Source of the DNA: JBCCGI01 sp039029355
GTDB lineage: Bacteria; Planctomycetota; UBA1135; GCA-002686595
Length of the DNA stretch: 38,593 nt
Assembly (NCBI GenBank): GCA_039029355.1
Contig: JBCCGI010000078.1
Coordinates: 1 to 38,593 of the forward strand
Direction of reading: 5' to 3'
Shown piece by piece: positions 15,442 to 23,032 of this stretch; positions within the stretch are counted from its first letter, which is position 1; each line of letters opens with the position of its first letter. Under the pieces are notes generated by a model. The model made no database searches and was not told where the DNA came from. It saw nothing but the letters and a program-made list of their open reading frames with translations. The position numbers and the translations under genes were made by a program.

Positions 15442-15994
15442 CCGGATCGAGCTGGGCTTCGACCCCGCACGGCTCGTGGGTGTCTCCGTCGTGCGCGCCG
15501 ATTCGCCGCGCGCCGGCCTCGGCCAGGTGGTCGAACGCCTGTGCGACGAGGCGCGCGCGGAAGGCTTCGCCCAGGGCGTGGCTACTGCACACGAGACCTC
15601 GGCGCAGGCACTCGACGCCGCGGCGGAACGCCTTGACGCGTTCCGCGACGAGGCCCGCACGGCCCTGGGCCGGACGGCGGTCGAGCTCGCGGCGGAGATC
15701 GCGCGCCACCTGATCCGCGCCGAGGTCGAGACCGGCCGCCACGACGTCGACCGCATCGTCCGTGAGACGCTGCAGGAGTCCGGCGTCGGCCGGGGATCCT
15801 GCGTCGTGCACGTCCATCCCGAGGACGCGAAGCTGCTCGAGGGCGCGGCGTTCCGGGCGGGCACCGAGCTCGTGCCGGACATCGGCGTCAAGCGTGGCGA
15901 CGTTCAGGTCGAGACTCCGAACGGGCTGTTCGTACGCGACCTCGATGACGCGGTCCGCGCGATCGGCGAGCGCATCCTGGAGTCGCTGAGGTAG
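15431..15994 (+). CDS. fliH: Flagellar export ATPase regulator FliH
   Basis: 187-residue partner of the FliI ATPase. It contains an Ala/Glu-rich helix (residues 30-80, HETSAQALDAAAERLDAFRD) and the conserved C-terminal globular part: AAEIARHLIRAEVETGRHDV, then VHVHPEDAKLL and a GDVQVETPNG strand. The start is TTG at 15431, supported by a strong GGAGGGG about 8 nt upstream and by overlap with the fliG stop; no better ATG or GTG exists nearby. It is 4 nt from fliI. Confidence 0.88.
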   Translation: MSNSRIELGFDPARLVGVSVVRADSPRAGLGQVVERLCDEARAEGFAQGVATAHETSAQALDAAAERLDAFRDEARTALGRTAVELAAEIARHLIRAEVETGRHDVDRIVRETLQESGVGRGSCVVHVHPEDAKLLEGAAFRAGTELVPDIGVKRGDVQVETPNGLFVRDLDDAVRAIGERILESLR

Positions 15995-15998
15995 GGCC

Positions 15999-17333
15999 GT
16001 GACCGACGAGCTTCTCGTCGACATCGAGGCCTGCCGCGAGCACATCCGCGCGGCCTCGCGCCCGTCCTTCCGCGGGAAGGTCGACATCGTGTCGGGCGTG
16101 CTGGTCGAGGCTGCGGGCATTCCGGCCGCGGTCGGCGAGCTGTGCCGCATCGATCGCGGCCCCGCCGGCCCGATCGTCGCCGAGGTCGTCGGCTTCCGCG
16201 GCGCAAGCACGCTGTTGATGCCGCACGGCGACCTCGAGGGCGTCGCGCCCCGCCAGGAGGTCACGGCGCTCGGGAGGCCCTTCACCGTCCAGGTCGATCG
16301 CGCGCTGCTCGGGTGCGTCCTCGACGGATTCGGCTGCCTCGTCGACGGCCGCGAGCTGCCGGCGGCGTCCGAGCGGAGGCGCGTGCGCGCCGAGGCGCCG
16401 CCGCCGCTCACGCGCCGGCCGATCACGGGCGCGCTGCAGACGGGCGTGCGCGCCATCGACGGCCTGCTCACTCTGGGCCGCGGGCAGCGGCTCGGGATCT
16501 TCGCCGGCTCGGGCGTGGGCAAGTCGACGCTGCTGAGCCAGGTCGCGCGCGGCACCGACGCCGATGTGCGGGTCGTTTGCCTGGTCGGCGAGCGCGGGCG
16601 CGAGGTGCGCTCGTTCCTCGAGCAGGCCCTCGACGACGCCACGCGTGCACGGACGGTGGTCGTCGCCGCGACGTCGGACCGTCCGCCGATCGAGCGCTTC
16701 CTGGCGCCGTTCACCGCGCTCACGATCGCGGAGTACTTCCGCGACCTGGGGCAGGACGCGCTGCTTGTGATGGACTCGGTCACGCGCTTCGCCGGCGCGG
16801 CGCGCGAGATCGGCCTGGCGGCGGGCGAGCCGCCCACGGTCCGCGGCTACCCGCCCAGCTTCTTCGCCACCGTGCCCAAGCTGATCGAGCGCATGGGCAC
16901 GTCGGATCGCGGCAGCATCACAGGCCTCATCACCGTCCTGCTCGACGGCGACGACCCCAACGAACCGGTCGCGGACACGCTCCGCGGGCTGCTCGACGGC
17001 CACGTCCTGCTGTCGCGCGACATCGCACAGCGCGGTCAGTTCCCGGCGATCGACGTGCTCGGCAGCCTGTCGCGCCTGATGGACGAGATCGTCGACGAGC
17101 CGCACCTGGCGCGGGCGCGTCGACTCCGCCGCGTGCTCGCGACGTGGCAGGAAGGGCGCGACCTGATCGAGATCGGGGCCTACAAGCCGGGCACGAACCC
17201 AGACCTCGACGCGGCCGTCCAGATCATGCCCAGCGTGCAGGCCTTCCTCGCTCAGGGAACGCGCGAGTCGACCGGCTACGAACAGACGCTGCAGCTGCTT
17301 GCGGCGCTCTTCCCGCACGAGGCGGCCGGGTGA
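15999..17333 (+). CDS. fliI: Flagellum-specific export ATPase FliI
   Basis: 444-residue ATPase, related to the F1 beta subunit, that unloads export substrates at the flagellar type III gate. Walker A is GSGVGKST (170-177). The hallmark regions DSVTRFAGAAREIGLAAGEP and GYPPSFFATVPKLIERMG are intact, as is the SRDIAQRGQFPAIDVLGSLSR segment. The N-terminal barrel and C-terminal helical domain are full length. The GTG start at 15999 has GAGG about 10 nt upstream. Its stop overlaps the fliJ start (GTGA). Confidence 0.96.
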   Translation: MTDELLVDIEACREHIRAASRPSFRGKVDIVSGVLVEAAGIPAAVGELCRIDRGPAGPIVAEVVGFRGASTLLMPHGDLEGVAPRQEVTALGRPFTVQVDRALLGCVLDGFGCLVDGRELPAASERRRVRAEAPPPLTRRPITGALQTGVRAIDGLLTLGRGQRLGIFAGSGVGKSTLLSQVARGTDADVRVVCLVGERGREVRSFLEQALDDATRARTVVVAATSDRPPIERFLAPFTALTIAEYFRDLGQDALLVMDSVTRFAGAAREIGLAAGEPPTVRGYPPSFFATVPKLIERMGTSDRGSITGLITVLLDGDDPNEPVADTLRGLLDGHVLLSRDIAQRGQFPAIDVLGSLSRLMDEIVDEPHLARARRLRRVLATWQEGRDLIEIGAYKPGTNPDLDAAVQIMPSVQAFLAQGTRESTGYEQTLQLLAALFPHEAAG

Positions 17334-17818
17334 AGTTCCGCTTCCGTCTGGAGCGGCTGAAGCGCGTCCGCGCCATCGAGGAGCGCGTCGCACGCGCGGC
17401 CTGGGCCGAGGCCGAGCGCCGGGCGCGGGATGCCGAGGACGGCGTCGACGCGATCCGCGACGGCGTCGACCGGGCGCGCGGCGCCGCGCCCGGCTCCGTC
17501 GGCGACGCCATCTCGCCGCGGCGGGCGGAGCTCGACCTCCAGGCGATCGACCGCATGCTCGGCGAGCTGCTGCGCCGGAAGGAGCTCTCGCTCACCCTGC
17601 GCGGGCAGGCCTCCCAGCTGGCCGCTGCCCGGCGCGAGCGCGAGGTCGACCGACGCGCGCTCGAGGAGCTCGAGCAGCGCCATCGCGAACGCTTTCGCCG
17701 TGAGGCGAACCGGCGCGAGTCTCTGGCCCTGGACGAGATTGCGCTCCAGCGGAAAGGACGGCGGGAATCCGATTCCAGCCGGCGCGAGCGCACAGCCGAT
17801 GAGGAGGGCGCGGGCTAG
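17330..17818 (+). CDS. fliJ: Flagellar export chaperone/stalk FliJ
   Basis: 162-residue, highly charged, almost wholly helical protein, as expected for the two-helix coiled coil that sits in the FliI hexamer. It begins MKFRFRLERLKRVRAIEER, which matches FliJ proteins (F.FxLxxLLxLRxxxE). Sequence alone is weakly diagnostic, but the position after fliI, the size and the charge pattern make the call good. It starts with GTG and overlaps fliI by 4 bp; the next gene begins 12 nt later. Confidence 0.83.
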   Translation: MKFRFRLERLKRVRAIEERVARAAWAEAERRARDAEDGVDAIRDGVDRARGAAPGSVGDAISPRRAELDLQAIDRMLGELLRRKELSLTLRGQASQLAAARREREVDRRALEELEQRHRERFRREANRRESLALDEIALQRKGRRESDSSRRERTADEEGAG

Positions 17819-17830
17819 CCCGCGGCCCCC

Positions 17831-18541
17831 ATGAACCGTGCCCTTGAGATCGCCGCTATGGCCCTGGGAGGAATCTCCCTGTTCCTGGTCTGCTTTCTCG
17901 GCTTCGCCGCGATGGGCGGGGTCCCGGTGCACGAGGTGGCGGTCATCGGGAAGTTCTTTCCCGCCCCGCCCGAGGACGCCCCCCGCCCGCTCGACGAGAG
18001 CCAGGCGCCGCCGATCCCTCAGTTCGAATCGGACGAGGAGGTCCTGTCGGCGTCGATGGGCGTGCTGCACACCTGGAAGCTCGACGCTCCGTTCACCGGC
18101 GAGGAGCTCAAGAGCCTGGCCGACGAGCTGAAGCTCAAGAACACCCAGCTGGAGCAGCGCCTCCGCGACGCGACCGAGCGCGAGCAGGCGCTCGACGAGC
18201 GCGAGGAGTCGCTGGCGGACCAGTTCGAGACGCTGGACGAGATGCGCGCCAAGCTCGAAGCCTTCGAGCAGGAGCTGCTCCTGCGGGCCGAGGAGGTCGA
18301 GCGCGACGAGTCGAACGCCGAGGCCGCCAAGGAGCGTCGTTGGGGCTCGCTGGCCAAGCTCTTCGCCGAGCAGGAGCCCGAGGAAGCGGGCCGCCGGCTC
18401 TCCGCCTACTCGCCCGCGGACGCCACGAAGATTCTTCTCAACCTCGACGAGTCGCTCGCGCTCGAGATCCTGAACACCTTCACGGGCGACCGCTTCATCG
18501 AGTACGCCGAGGCCTACGCCGCGGCCGCGCCGGCGCATTAG
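17831..18541 (+). CDS. MotE-like membrane coiled-coil protein (MgtE-N-type C-terminus)
   Basis: 236 residues. One N-terminal membrane span (6-28, EIAAMALGGISLFLVCFLGF), a Pro-rich stretch, a long coiled coil (about 98-165), and a C-terminal region AYSPADATKILLNLDESLAL resembling the MgtE N-terminal superhelix. This layout fits the MotE group (COG3334), whose founding member is a periplasmic chaperone for the stator-associated protein MotC. In many bacteria a MotE-like gene directly follows fliJ, as here. It is the last gene before a strong hairpin. Assignment rests on architecture and position more than on residue-level motifs. Confidence 0.75.
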   Translation: MNRALEIAAMALGGISLFLVCFLGFAAMGGVPVHEVAVIGKFFPAPPEDAPRPLDESQAPPIPQFESDEEVLSASMGVLHTWKLDAPFTGEELKSLADELKLKNTQLEQRLRDATEREQALDEREESLADQFETLDEMRAKLEAFEQELLLRAEEVERDESNAEAAKERRWGSLAKLFAEQEPEEAGRRLSAYSPADATKILLNLDESLALEILNTFTGDRFIEYAEAYAAAAPAH

Positions 18542-18553
18542 CGCAGGCGGGAG

Positions 18554-18576
18554 AACGCGCGCAAAGAGCGCGCGTT
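18554..18576 (+). terminator. Perfect hairpin ending the main flagellar operon
   Basis: AACGCGCGC (18554-18562), loop AAAGA, GCGCGCGTT (18568-18576): nine perfect base pairs starting 12 nt after the last stop. It is not followed by a U-run, but its position directly ahead of the next promoter element at 18594 supports a transcript boundary. Confidence 0.6.
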
Positions 18577-18593
18577 CGCGCCCCTTGGGGCCA

Positions 18594-18621
18594 TCAAGGG
18601 ATTACCCATTCCGGTCGATAA
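18594..18621 (+). promoter_or_regulatory. FliA-like promoter of the motA-fliN operon, copy 2 of the shared motif
   Basis: TCAA (18594-18597), 16-nt spacer, GTCGATAA (18614-18621), differing from the FliA -10 at one position. The 31 nt from 18591 match the leader of the first operon at 25 positions. The -10 ends about 57 nt before the motA ATG. Confidence 0.66.
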
Positions 18622-18678
18622 CGGTTGCGACCGTGCCCGCCTCCCCACCGGCGGATACGCGCATCCAAACGTCCCCCC

Positions 18679-19446
18679 ATGGATCTCACGACCGTCTCCG
18701 GCCTGCTGCTGGGCTTCGGCCTCGTAGGCTTCTCGATCGCGACCGGGCCCGGCGGCATCGCCGTGTTCATCCACACCGGCTCGCTGATGATCGTGTTCGG
18801 CGGCACGCTCGCGGTGACGCTGGTGAACTTCCCCATCGGCGAGCTGAAGGGCCTGATGAAGGTCATGATGCGCACGCTCCTGTTCAAGATCCCCTCGCCG
18901 GCCGAGGAGATCGAGCGCGTCGTGGAGTACGCCAACCTCGCGCGCAAGGAGGGCCTGCTGGCGCTCGAGAACAAGCTCAACGACGTCGAGGACACGTTCT
19001 TCGCGAAGGGCGTGCAGCTCGTCATCGACGGCTTTCCGTCCGAGACCGTGCGCGACATCATGGAGCTGGAGGCCGAGTGGCAGCGCCAGCGGCACTCGAA
19101 CGGCAAGAAGATGATGGATGCGCTCGGGTCGTTCGCCCCGGCCTTCGGAATGATCGGGACGCTGGTCGGTCTGGTGCAGATGCTCCAGAACCTGTCCGAC
19201 CCGAGCAAGATCGGCGCCGGTATGGCGACCGCGCTCCTCACCACGCTCTACGGCGCCATGGCGGCCAACATGGCGTTCATCCCGCTGGCGGGGAAGCTAG
19301 AGCAGCGCGCGAAGGAGGAGTCGCTGCTCCGCGACCTCATGATCGAGGGCATCGTCGCGATCCAGTCGGGCGACGGGCCGCAGCTCATCAAGGAGAAGCT
19401 CAAGAGCTTCATCCCGCCGTCGGTCCGGGAAGCGGTCTCCGAGTAG
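18679..19446 (+). CDS. motA: Flagellar stator proton/ion channel protein MotA
   Basis: 255-residue membrane protein that forms the ring around MotB in the stator and drives rotation by pushing on FliG. There are four membrane spans; the first pair is near 6-24 and 36-53. The cytoplasmic loop ARKEGLLALE carries the charged residues that meet FliG. The conserved third and fourth spans read APAFGMIGTLVGLVQML and LLTTLYGAMAANMAFIPLAG, including both functional prolines. The ATG at 18679 gives the right N-terminus. It is the first gene after the FliA-like promoter and is 3 nt from motB. Confidence 0.96.
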   Translation: MDLTTVSGLLLGFGLVGFSIATGPGGIAVFIHTGSLMIVFGGTLAVTLVNFPIGELKGLMKVMMRTLLFKIPSPAEEIERVVEYANLARKEGLLALENKLNDVEDTFFAKGVQLVIDGFPSETVRDIMELEAEWQRQRHSNGKKMMDALGSFAPAFGMIGTLVGLVQMLQNLSDPSKIGAGMATALLTTLYGAMAANMAFIPLAGKLEQRAKEESLLRDLMIEGIVAIQSGDGPQLIKEKLKSFIPPSVREAVSE

Positions 19447-19449
19447 GCC

Positions 19450-20232
19450 ATGGCCAAGAAGAAGAAGAAGGCCGAGGAGGAGGCGCCGGCCGGCGCCCCG
19501 GAGTGGATCGTCACGTTCACGGACATGATCTCGCTGCTCGTGACGTTCTTCGTGCTCCTGATGACGTTCTCGTCGCTGGACAACCGCGAGCTGCTCAAGG
19601 TCGACTCGTGGCTGAGCCGTTCGGACCAGATGCTGCAGGAGAAGCACGGCTCGGTGCCTCAGGAGGTGCTTCGCGTCGAGCGCATCGTCGCGACCGACCT
19701 GCGCCGCGGCGCCGTGCGGCCGCACGTGCGCCCGCGCGAGGAGCTGCTCGACAACATCGACGAGATGGGGCAGAAGCTGACCGACGAGCACATCGAGGTC
19801 GACCTGCAGGAGCACCCCGACGGCCTCGTCATCGAGTTCGGCGACGAGACCTGCTTCGCGCCGGGCTCGACCGAGCTGCCCGACGAGCTCAAGAAGAGCC
19901 TGATCGAGCTCGGCCGCGTCGTTGAGCACTATCCGTATCTCGTCGTGATCGAAGGCTTCACCGACGGCGGCTTCCGCCCGACGGCGACCTACGATTCGGC
20001 CGAAGCGATCTCGTGCACGCGCGCGTCGAAGGCGGCCGCGTATCTGCTGCAGGAGACCGGCATGGACCCCAAGATGGTCCAGGTCTCCGGACTCGGCGCG
20101 ACCCGGCCGCGCGCCGACGACGAGACGGTCGAGGGACGCAGGCTCAACCGCCGCGTCCAGGCCCGCATCCTGTCCCTCTCGAAGGTCCGCGCCGCGCACC
20201 TCGAAGCCGTCGAGCGCGAGGGAAGGAGGTAG
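19450..20232 (+). CDS. motB: Stator protein MotB
   Basis: 260 residues. A lysine-rich cytoplasmic head (MAKKKKK) precedes a single span with the ion-binding Asp in TFTDMISLLVTFFVLLMTFS. A plug/linker follows, then an OmpA-type peptidoglycan-binding domain (LVVIEGFTDGGF, AYLLQETGMDPKMVQVSGLG, RRLNRRVQARIL). All features for a working stator anchor are present. It lies between motA and a second MotB-like gene, 3 nt from each, and is cotranscribed with them. Confidence 0.94.
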   Translation: MAKKKKKAEEEAPAGAPEWIVTFTDMISLLVTFFVLLMTFSSLDNRELLKVDSWLSRSDQMLQEKHGSVPQEVLRVERIVATDLRRGAVRPHVRPREELLDNIDEMGQKLTDEHIEVDLQEHPDGLVIEFGDETCFAPGSTELPDELKKSLIELGRVVEHYPYLVVIEGFTDGGFRPTATYDSAEAISCTRASKAAAYLLQETGMDPKMVQVSGLGATRPRADDETVEGRRLNRRVQARILSLSKVRAAHLEAVEREGRR

Positions 20233-20235
20233 CCG

Positions 20236-20925
20236 GTGGAAGAAGAACCGAAGGAAGGCGCCCCGGCGTGGATGGTGTCGTTCGGCGACATGATGACGCT
20301 GATCCTGACCTTCTTCATCCTGCTCGTCTCGATGTCGACCGAGCAGCAGCAGGGCCTCGTGGCCCAGGGCATCGGCTCGTTCATCATCACGCTGCGCTCC
20401 TTCGGGCTGCCCGGACTGCTCAGCGAGGAGGAGAAAGCGTCGGTCTTCGACAACGTCCGCATGCGCTTCAACCTCCCGCCCGAGGAGGACTCCGAGCGCC
20501 GCGAGAAGCACGAGTTCGCGACGAGCATGGAGGTCCTCAAGGCCAAGGGCCTGGAGTCGCTTCAAGCGCACGACGAGCTCAACCAGCCGTTGCTAGCTGC
20601 CTTCCCGGAAGGCTCGGATCAGCTGACGGCCGACGCACAGAACTACATCGACCTGCTCGCTCCCACGCTGCGCCCGGTGCGCGGGCAGATGTTGCAGCTC
20701 GAAGGCCACGCCTACGACGCCGGCCCCGAGCACGGCAACGACAACCACTGGCTCGCGCTATCGCGCTCGCTCTCCGTGCGGTCGTACCTCATCGAGGAGC
20801 ACGACTTCAAGGAGAGCCGCGTCGAGGCGCGCGCCTGGGTCGCCGAGATCGACCCTCCCTCCCCCGCAACCCGTGGCGTCGACGCGCGCCTGATCCTCCC
20901 CGCATCCGAATCCACCTCGCGCTGA
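20236..20925 (+). CDS. Second MotB-like stator protein with divergent OmpA domain
   Basis: 229 residues. The membrane span also carries the family Asp (SFGDMMTLILTFFILLVSMS), so it should enter a stator. The periplasmic part is shorter and only loosely OmpA-like (MLQLEGHAYDAGPEHG, then WLALSRSLSVRSYLI), missing the full peptidoglycan-binding signature. The GTG start has GGAGGT just upstream, inside the end of motB. With one motA and two adjacent motB genes, the stator may contain a MotB heterodimer, or the two may swap in different conditions. Such doublets occur in several phyla, but the role of this one is unknown. Confidence 0.83.
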   Translation: MEEEPKEGAPAWMVSFGDMMTLILTFFILLVSMSTEQQQGLVAQGIGSFIITLRSFGLPGLLSEEEKASVFDNVRMRFNLPPEEDSERREKHEFATSMEVLKAKGLESLQAHDELNQPLLAAFPEGSDQLTADAQNYIDLLAPTLRPVRGQMLQLEGHAYDAGPEHGNDNHWLALSRSLSVRSYLIEEHDFKESRVEARAWVAEIDPPSPATRGVDARLILPASESTSR

Positions 20926-20926
20926 C

Positions 20927-21712
20927 ATGGCTGAAGAAGAAAAGGAAGAACCGGAAGAGGAGCAGACCGGAGAAGAGGAGGAGGCTCCCAATCCGGGCAA
21001 GAAGAAGGGCATCTTCCTCGGCGGCGGCATCATCGGCTTGGTGGCGCTCGCCTACTGCACGTTCCTGATGGCCGTCCCCAGCGTCGAGCAGAAGCCCGAG
21101 CTGGCGGGCCCCTTCGTGGCCGAGCTGCTGGCCAACGAGATCTCGGTCAACCTGACGGGCAACAACAACAGCCACTACCTCGCGGTCCGGCTCAAAGCCG
21201 AGTACACCGCCTACGAGGAGCTGTACGTCACGACGCGCGTTGTCGACCCGCTCTACGAAGCCGTGCTCACCGACAAGACGATCGTCGTGCTGTCGGGCAA
21301 GACCAAGGACGACGTCGACGGCGCCGCGGGGAAGGACATGCTGCGCGAAGAGCTGCGCGAGGCGCTCGAGCCGATCCTCTTCCCCGTACACGTCGGCTTC
21401 ACTCTGAAGAGCACCGACCCGGACATGGAGAGCGGCCTGCGCCTCGGCGTCTCAGGCGAGCTCTCGACCATGCGGGGCCTGATCCACGACCACGTGATCC
21501 ACGTCGACGCGCCGGGGAAGACGCTCGCCCTCGACGAGGGCGAGGAGATCCCCTTCGACGGGACCGAGAACGACCTGCGGCTGGTCGACGCCCAGGGTGA
21601 GACGCTCTACGTCGACGTCACCGCCCTCGACCCGGACCTCGTCGGCGAGGTCTCGGTGGGCGTCTTCGGCCGCATCCGCAGCGTCTACTTCTCCAAGTTC
21701 ATCTCGCAGTAG
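20927..21712 (+). CDS. fliL: FliL with an enlarged C-terminal part
   Basis: FliL rings surround stators and raise their output. This 261-residue protein has an acidic head, one span (about 28-48, GIFLGGGIIGLVALAYCTFL) and a stomatin-like periplasmic region (HYLAVRLKAEYTAYEELYV). The helix DMLREELREALEPIL (137-151) would normally run almost at once into the family's final strand (vYFTxFVxQ). Here RSVYFSKFISQ comes only at residues 251-261, after about 95 extra residues (153-248) that look like beta strands. So it is a FliL core with an inserted domain. It lies 1 nt after the second motB-like gene and just before fliM. Confidence 0.82.
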   Translation: MAEEEKEEPEEEQTGEEEEAPNPGKKKGIFLGGGIIGLVALAYCTFLMAVPSVEQKPELAGPFVAELLANEISVNLTGNNNSHYLAVRLKAEYTAYEELYVTTRVVDPLYEAVLTDKTIVVLSGKTKDDVDGAAGKDMLREELREALEPILFPVHVGFTLKSTDPDMESGLRLGVSGELSTMRGLIHDHVIHVDAPGKTLALDEGEEIPFDGTENDLRLVDAQGETLYVDVTALDPDLVGEVSVGVFGRIRSVYFSKFISQ

Positions 21713-21723
21713 TCGCTCCATCC

Positions 21724-22653
21724 GTGTCCGCCAACGTCGATCCCCAGGAAGTCGAGGCCCTCACCGAGGGCCTCGCTTCGGCGCCTTCCGGCGAGCACGC
21801 GGCGCGCGACTTCGCGCAGCCGCTGCGCCTCGGTCAGGCGCGGCTCGCGGCGTTCCGCCGCCGGGTCGAGGGGATGGAGTTCCCGCTGACCAAGCACGTC
21901 ACCGACCAGCTCGGCGTCGCGACCGAGGTGAAGCTGGTCGACGCGCGCGAGGTACACGCCGACGTCGTTCGCGAGGGGCTCGAGGATCCGCTCGCGGCGG
22001 TGCGCTTTCGGTGCGGCGGTCAGATCGGCTGGGCGGTTTGGGACGCCGACGCGGCGGTTCACGCCATCGAGCAGCTGCTCTGCGGCTCGTCGCCGACCGA
22101 GGGCCCGCGGCGGCTGTCCGGCCTGGAGGCGGATCTCCTGGTCGCGATCCTCGGCAAGCCGATCGAGCGGCTCGCCGAAGCCGGAGACGTGGCGGTCGAG
22201 TCGGTGCAGGCGGTGACCAACCTCAGCTCGCTGGGCTCCTGGCAGGAGCTCGGCAGCGCGGCCGACCCGCATCGCGTCGCGCTGGACTTCGAGCTGAAGG
22301 CGGGCGACGAGTCGAGCGAGCTCCACGTCTACCTGCCGGGCTTCTCCAACGACGGACAGGCCCCCGAAGCGCCCGCCGAGGCGCTGCCCGAGCACCTCGA
22401 TCCGGTCGCGATCGAGCTCAGCGTTCGCCTCGGCGCAGCCGAGATCCCGCTCTCCGAGCTCCTCGCTCTCGAGGACGGCGACGTCATTCCGCTCGGCACG
22501 CCGACCAACGGCACGGTGGCCGTCACGGTCGACGGCTGGGAGCTGGCGCGGGCGCGATTGGGCCAAAGCGAGGGCAAGCTCGCCATCGCCCTAACCGAGG
22601 TGATTCAACCCGAAGCGGCGCCGCCCGCGGACGAAGGAGCTACGGATGACTGA
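21724..22653 (+). CDS. fliM: Flagellar motor switch protein FliM
   Basis: 309-residue C-ring protein. A large middle domain (about 40-210; LVDAREVHADVV, FRCGGQIGWAVWDADA) is CheC-like in position. A C-terminal SpoA domain follows (VAIELSVRLGAAEIPLSELL, then GDVIPLGTPTNG). The N-terminus reads VDPQEVEALTEGL where classical FliM has LSQxEIDALL, the CheY-P binding motif, so that site looks degenerate. The start is GTG at 21724, 11 nt after fliL. It overlaps fliN by 8 bp. Domain order and context make the call firm, though the middle domain is divergent. Confidence 0.87.
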   Translation: MSANVDPQEVEALTEGLASAPSGEHAARDFAQPLRLGQARLAAFRRRVEGMEFPLTKHVTDQLGVATEVKLVDAREVHADVVREGLEDPLAAVRFRCGGQIGWAVWDADAAVHAIEQLLCGSSPTEGPRRLSGLEADLLVAILGKPIERLAEAGDVAVESVQAVTNLSSLGSWQELGSAADPHRVALDFELKAGDESSELHVYLPGFSNDGQAPEAPAEALPEHLDPVAIELSVRLGAAEIPLSELLALEDGDVIPLGTPTNGTVAVTVDGWELARARLGQSEGKLAIALTEVIQPEAAPPADEGATDD

Positions 22654-23032
22654 TTCCGACGAACAAGAGGTCGACGAGACCCAGGTCGACGAGCAAGACG
22701 CCGCGCTGCCGGCGGACACCGCGACGGCGACCGCCGAGGAGTCCGTGGCCGTCCAGGCGACCGCGCTCGCCGAGCTGACCGAGGGCGGCGGCGAAGGCGC
22801 GATGGGCCTCGCGACGCTGATGGACATGCCGGTCGAGGTGACCGTCGAGGTGGGACGCATCTCCCAGAGCCTCGGCGAGCTGTGCCGGCTGGGTCCCGGC
22901 GCGGTGCTGCGGCTCGACCGCGAGGCTCACCAGCCGGCCGACATCCTCGTCAACGGCAAGGTCGTCGCGCGCGGCGAGATCGTCACCATCGAGGGCAGCT
23001 ACGGCGTCCGGATCTCGGACGTCGTGTCATAG
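22646..23032 (+). CDS. fliN: Flagellar motor switch protein FliN
   Basis: 128 residues. An acidic, variable N-terminal tail of about 55 residues is followed by the SpoA/FliN domain: TLMDMPVEVTVEVGRISQSL, then LGPGAVLRLDR and LVNGKVVARGEIVTIEGSYG, ending in VRISDVVS. It forms the lower ring of the switch with FliM and docks FliH/FliI. It overlaps fliM by 8 bp and converges with the oxidoreductase gene, overlapping it by 6 bp at the stops. It is the last gene of the flagellar cluster here. Confidence 0.94.
   Translation: MTDSDEQEVDETQVDEQDAALPADTATATAEESVAVQATALAELTEGGGEGAMGLATLMDMPVEVTVEVGRISQSLGELCRLGPGAVLRLDREAHQPADILVNGKVVARGEIVTIEGSYGVRISDVVS

Noticed and set aside
18618..18640. Sigma54 promoter just before motA
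   Set aside because: Correct GG-N10-GC spacing only; the flanking bases do not match TGGCAC or TTGC, and such spacing is common by chance.
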